Assembly (NCBI RefSeq): GCF_024435075.2
Contig: NZ_JAMZEG020000001.1
Location: 124,001-188,000, forward strand
Direction: 5' to 3'
DNA length: 64,000 bases
Origin: Marinomonas maritima
Lineage (GTDB): Bacteria; Pseudomonadota; Gammaproteobacteria; Pseudomonadales; Marinomonadaceae
In this document: piece after piece, positions 61,004 through 64,000 of the stretch
Layout of the letters: each line of letters starts with the position of its first letter
How positions within the stretch are numbered: position 1 is the stretch's first letter
Position numbers and translations under genes: made by a program
The notes under the pieces: generated by a model
Told to the model about the DNA's origin: nothing
The model's database searches: none
The model's input: the letters and a program-made list of their open reading frames with translations, nothing else

Positions 61004-61035
61004 AAAAAACCGCAGGTCATGCCTAGCGGTTTTTT
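61004..61035. terminator. Bidirectional terminator
   Basis: AAAAAACCGC (61004-61013) pairs with GCGGTTTTTT (61026-61035), with inner pairing AGG/CCT. It separates the convergent mutarotase and crc genes. Confidence 0.85.
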
Positions 61036-61074
61036 ATTTTTTGGATTCTGGCATTATCTGTGCGACGGTAAGGC

Positions 61075-61851
61075 TTAATCTATATTATATTCCATGATCA
61101 ATGGAGCATGATCAGAAAAACGCTGGCCTTTGTATATAGAACCGCCTTGAATTAGGTTTTTAATGCCCGGTGTGGCGATTTGATAGTCTAGACGACCACC
61201 TTCATCCAATTTCCAAGCGCGCTCGTAATCAGGCCACCAAGTGTACTGCTTGTCTTGTTTGTTTATGTGACGGAAAGCATCAATGTATTCCAACTCGTTG
61301 AATATTTCGTTTATCCATTTACGCTCTTCTGGTAAAAAACCAGAATTGCGTTGGTTAACGAACCAACTACTAACATCAATGGGTGAGCGTGCCACATTTG
61401 CTGTACCGCAAAAAATAAATTCGCGACGCTTTCGTCGAGTCTTAACTAGATGGCTTTTAAAACCCTCCATAAAGCGGTATTTGTGCTCTTGTAAAGCATC
61501 CTCATGGTTAGAGCCATGGGGGGTTAAGAAAGCGCCTATGCTGACTTTCTCGAAGTCCGCTTGAATAAAACGCCCTTCAAAGTCGCATTCAGGGAATCCC
61601 ATGCCTGTCATGATCGCTTTAGGCATCGTTTTACAATAGATGGCAACACCTGCTTGCTCTGGGTTTTCCATAGAGTCAAAGAAGTATGTATTGTACCCAG
61701 GCGGAAAAAACACACTGTCATTCAGAGTGCGTTCATCGGCCTGTATGTCTTGTAGACACACAACATCTGGGTCCTGACGAACCATCCATTCAAAAAAGCC
61801 GCGATCGGCTGCTTGTCTTATACCGTTTACATTAAGGCTGATGACCTTCAT
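61075..61851 (-). CDS. crc: Catabolite repression control protein Crc
   Basis: 258 residues, an ExoIII-like fold. It follows Crc rather than ExoIII: VCLQDIQAD (the metal-binding Glu of ExoIII is Asp35), TRRKRREFIFCGTANVARS (the catalytic Asp of GDWN is Thr150), SGFLPEERKWINEIF, QYTWWPDYERA, and SDHAPLIMEY. In Pseudomonas, Crc assists Hfq in translational repression of catabolic genes and has no nuclease activity. Divergent from pyrE, as in Pseudomonas. Confidence 0.88.
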   Translation of the reverse strand: MKVISLNVNGIRQAADRGFFEWMVRQDPDVVCLQDIQADERTLNDSVFFPPGYNTYFFDSMENPEQAGVAIYCKTMPKAIMTGMGFPECDFEGRFIQADFEKVSIGAFLTPHGSNHEDALQEHKYRFMEGFKSHLVKTRRKRREFIFCGTANVARSPIDVSSWFVNQRNSGFLPEERKWINEIFNELEYIDAFRHINKQDKQYTWWPDYERAWKLDEGGRLDYQIATPGIKNLIQGGSIYKGQRFSDHAPLIMEYNID

Positions 61852-61967
61852 TTCTGGTCCCTACAATTCCTAGCCGTGTGTTATATTAGCGCCTATCCAA
61901 TGTTGGCATGGCTTCGCTCGTTCTTGGCGGCGCTTTGTTGTGTATTATTTATCTTTCTGGAGTTGGC

Positions 61968-62615
61968 ATGAAACCTTACCAAAGAGACTTTATTGAATTC
62001 GCTATTGAGCAAAACGTGTTGCGCTTTGGCGAATTTACTCTTAAATCTGGCCGTGTGAGTCCTTACTTTTTTAATGCAGGTCTGTTTAATTCAGGACAAG
62101 CATTAGCTAAGTTAGGGCGCTTTTACGCAGCCTCATTAATGGAATCAAATGTTCCATTTGATGTTCTATTTGGTCCTGCCTACAAGGGCATTCCATTAGC
62201 AACAACAACCGCTGTTGCTTTGTATGATCATCATAACGTAGACACACCATACGTTTTCAACCGCAAAGAAGCAAAAACTCACGGTGAAGGTGGTTCTCTT
62301 GTCGGAGCTCCTTTAGCTGGTAAGGTCATGATTATCGATGACGTGATTACCGCAGGAACCGCCATTCGAGAAGTCATGGCCATAATCCAGCAAGTTGATG
62401 CGCTGCCTGCTGGTGTGCTTATCGCCTTAGATCGTCAAGAACGAGGCCAAGGTGAATTGTCTGCTATTCAAGAAGTCGAACGCGACTTCAGTATGCCAGT
62501 CATTAGTATAGTGTCTTTAAATGACATCATGACGTATTTAGCAGAACAGGATTCACCTGAATTTGCAGAACACCTTGATGCGGTCAAAGCCTATCGTGAC
62601 CAGTACGGCATTTAA
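61968..62615 (+). CDS. pyrE: Orotate phosphoribosyltransferase
   Basis: 215 residues from the ATG at 61968 (GGAG 5 nt upstream); the frame extends 20 codons further but without a ribosome site. PRPP-binding loop KVMIIDDVITAGTAIREVM and the substrate loops SGRVSPYFFNAGLF and RKEAKTHGEGGSLVGAPL. Penultimate step of UMP synthesis. Confidence 0.97.
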   Translation: MKPYQRDFIEFAIEQNVLRFGEFTLKSGRVSPYFFNAGLFNSGQALAKLGRFYAASLMESNVPFDVLFGPAYKGIPLATTTAVALYDHHNVDTPYVFNRKEAKTHGEGGSLVGAPLAGKVMIIDDVITAGTAIREVMAIIQQVDALPAGVLIALDRQERGQGELSAIQEVERDFSMPVISIVSLNDIMTYLAEQDSPEFAEHLDAVKAYRDQYGI

Positions 62616-62652
62616 TGCGTAATGCTAAGGTTTGGGGCTTTTGCCTCAAGCC

Positions 62653-63246
62653 TTAGCGATTTAGCGTCAAAGTTTGTGCCAATACTGTCCATTGTTCTTG
62701 CCAAATATCCATTGGCTTCACTTTAAACTCACTGCGCACATAATGACGTATTTTTCCTTCAATAATGGCAATAAGAAAATTTGCACAGGGTGCAACGCCC
62801 ATCGCTGGCCTCAAACCTTGCTTTAAGTCTGCTTCACGGATGATCTGCTTTAACTGCGTTTCTATGCGATCAAATACTTGAGTAATACGCATACGTAAGC
62901 GTTCTGTTTCACCTGCTAATGCGTCTGCTGTAAGCAAGCGACACATGCCTGGATTTTGTTCCGCAAACCCAAGTACCAAGGTAACGATCATCTCCACTCG
63001 AGAGATGACATTGGCTTCCTCTTGAATAATACGGTTAATTCGGGTGAATAATGTTTCTTCAATGAACTCGATTAAGCCTTCGAACATCTTCGCTTTACTA
63101 GGAAAGTGGCGGTACAACGCCGCTTCCGATACGCCAACTTGCTTAGCCAGAGCGGCCGTCGTTATACGCGCTCCTGGACTACTCTCGAGCATTTGAGCCA
63201 GCGCTTGCAATATTTGTGTGCGGCGATCGTTTTTCTTGTTACTCAT
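62653..63246 (-). CDS. slmA: Nucleoid occlusion factor SlmA
   Basis: 197 residues. TetR-type HTH (RRTQILQALAQMLESSPGARITTAALAKQVGVSEAALYRHFPSKAKMFEGLIEFIEETLFTRI) and the SlmA core GFAEQNPGMCRLLTADALAGETERLRMRITQ. It binds DNA around the nucleoid and blocks FtsZ ring formation there. Convergent with pyrE; an imperfect palindrome (62624-62657) spans its stop. Confidence 0.95.
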   Translation of the reverse strand: MSNKKNDRRTQILQALAQMLESSPGARITTAALAKQVGVSEAALYRHFPSKAKMFEGLIEFIEETLFTRINRIIQEEANVISRVEMIVTLVLGFAEQNPGMCRLLTADALAGETERLRMRITQVFDRIETQLKQIIREADLKQGLRPAMGVAPCANFLIAIIEGKIRHYVRSEFKVKPMDIWQEQWTVLAQTLTLNR

Positions 63247-63305
63247 TGTCGTGTCCAGTTTGTAACCCGTATTATTAATTCATTATATCAATAACAGCGT
63301 AGGCC

Positions 63306-64000
63306 TCATTCGCCAACTTTTGTATTTGATATTAATGTGCCGACACCCGTATCGGTAAAAATTTCCAGCAAAGTCGCATGTGGGACACGGCCGTCGATAA
63401 TGTGAGCGCTTGTCACGCCTGAATTTACCGCAGATAGTGCGCAGCTGATCTTTGGAAGCATGCCGCCATAAATGGTGCCGTCAGCGATTAAGGCATCGAC
63501 TTGCGCCGTACTTAACCCTGTTAATACATTGCCTTGTTTGTCTTGTACGCCCGAAATATTGGTTAGCAGCATGAGCTTTTCGGCACCAACGGCTTCGGCA
63601 ACTTTTCCTGCGACAAGGTCGGCATTGATATTGTAAGAGTTACCATGATCATCCACGCCAATAGGGGCAATAACAGGGATCAGATCACTGTTCTCAAAGA
63701 ACTTTAAGAAACTGGTGTCGATACTGGATACTTCGCCAACGTGGCCAATATCTACCTGTTCTGGCGTTGTCATACCTTCTGCTTGGTGTTTTACAAACAG
63801 CTTTTTCGCTTTAATAAAGCGGCTGTCTTTTCCGGTGATACCGATGGCTTTGCCGCCCGCTTCACAAATTAAATTGACGATTTCTTTGTTTACTTGCCCG
63901 CCAAGTACCATCTCAACCACATCCATGGTGGCTGAATCGGTAACACGCATGCCATTAATGAATTTTGACTCTATGTTTAGCTTCGTCAGCATGTCGCCAA
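63306..64000 (-). CDS. argB: Acetylglutamate kinase, N-terminus beyond the window
   Basis: The visible 231 residues are the C-terminal three quarters of ArgB (family length about 295-300). INGMRVTDSATMDVVEMVLGGQVNKEIVNLI, GKAIGITGKDS, LIPVIAPIGVDDHGNSYNINADLVAGKVAEAVGAEKLMLLTNI, and GGMLPKISCALSAVNSGVTSAHIIDGRVPHATLLEIFTDTGVGTLI are typical. It phosphorylates N-acetylglutamate in arginine synthesis. The frame is open to the right edge (…GD before the first visible Met), so the Met at 63992 is internal. Confidence 0.96.
   Translation of the reverse strand, partial: GDMLTKLNIESKFINGMRVTDSATMDVVEMVLGGQVNKEIVNLICEAGGKAIGITGKDSRFIKAKKLFVKHQAEGMTTPEQVDIGHVGEVSSIDTSFLKFFENSDLIPVIAPIGVDDHGNSYNINADLVAGKVAEAVGAEKLMLLTNISGVQDKQGNVLTGLSTAQVDALIADGTIYGGMLPKISCALSAVNSGVTSAHIIDGRVPHATLLEIFTDTGVGTLISNTKVGE

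Noticed and set aside
61075..61851. Active exodeoxyribonuclease III (xthA)
   Set aside because: Catalytic positions are changed and diagnostic segments match Crc; the pyrE neighbour agrees.
62624..62657. Terminator between pyrE and slmA
   Set aside because: GCTAAGG...CCTTAGC forms an imperfect palindrome, but it includes the slmA stop and has no T run; not called.
1..64000. CRISPR array or rRNA genes
   Set aside because: No regularly spaced repeats and no rRNA-like sequence were seen.

Overview
The window reads as chromosomal DNA of a marine gammaproteobacterium of the Oceanospirillales/Pseudomonas side of the class, most like Marinomonas (an inference from gene content, not from a database match). 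Pointers are a pyrR-pyrB-pyrC' cluster with a catalytically dead dihydroorotase-like subunit, a crc gene beside pyrE followed by slmA and argB, a chromosomal integron, and moderate-GC DNA. There are about 50 housekeeping or metabolic genes and two clear accessory regions.

Layout. 1-1,000: periplasmic solute-binding protein plus the start of a membrane protein. 1,450-6,650: ethanolamine catabolism (permease, EutC, EutB, divergent AraC regulator). 6,650-10,200: an integron with a LexA-type box upstream of the integrase, one cassette carrying a Tae4-type T6SS peptidoglycan amidase and a small membrane protein, then a remnant split by an IS4-family element whose only visible defect is an in-frame TAG. 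10,200-16,700: DUF4394 lipoprotein flanked by short repeats, arylamine N-acetyltransferase, EamA transporter, Crp/Fnr regulator, DsbA-like oxidoreductase, TauE/SafE permease, 2OG-Fe(II) oxygenase. 16,860-20,980: yqgE-ruvX-pyrR-pyrB-pyrC'. 21,100-28,870: degenerate GGDEF protein, yggS-proC-yggT, coaD, ferredoxin, K+/H+ antiporter, K+ channel, trmL.

28,988-37,373 is a genomic island integrated in tRNA-Phe: the 3' part of the tRNA is repeated as a 51-bp direct repeat at the far end, and an integrase remnant lies next to the tRNA. It holds a C4-antisense-RNA-like structured leader with two small genes, an orphan protein with a HEPN-like tail, and a divergent defence cluster. In the cluster an HTH-fused cytosine-C5 methyltransferase faces a tight four-gene operon: McrB-like AAA+ GTPase, LlaJI/McrC-like nuclease, a 2-TM protein with a GAF-like domain, and a Panacea (DUF4065) antitoxin. 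This combination is the best candidate here for an undescribed system.

37,600-64,000 returns to core-type genes: MASE1/CHASE hybrid histidine kinase plus HPt protein; a glycerol-3-phosphate/glycerophosphodiester uptake operon (ugpB-A-E-C, phosphodiesterase, DeoR regulator, HAD phosphatase); a Fur-box-flanked heme uptake locus (hmuTUV, hmuS, TonB receptor); DUF808; IclR regulator; GAK-type CofD-like protein; a REC-CheC fusion followed by a PAS protein; a retropepsin-like RimK-associated protein; hexose-6-phosphate mutarotase; crc; pyrE; slmA; and argB, cut by the window end.

All functional calls rest on motif recognition by eye; no database search was run.
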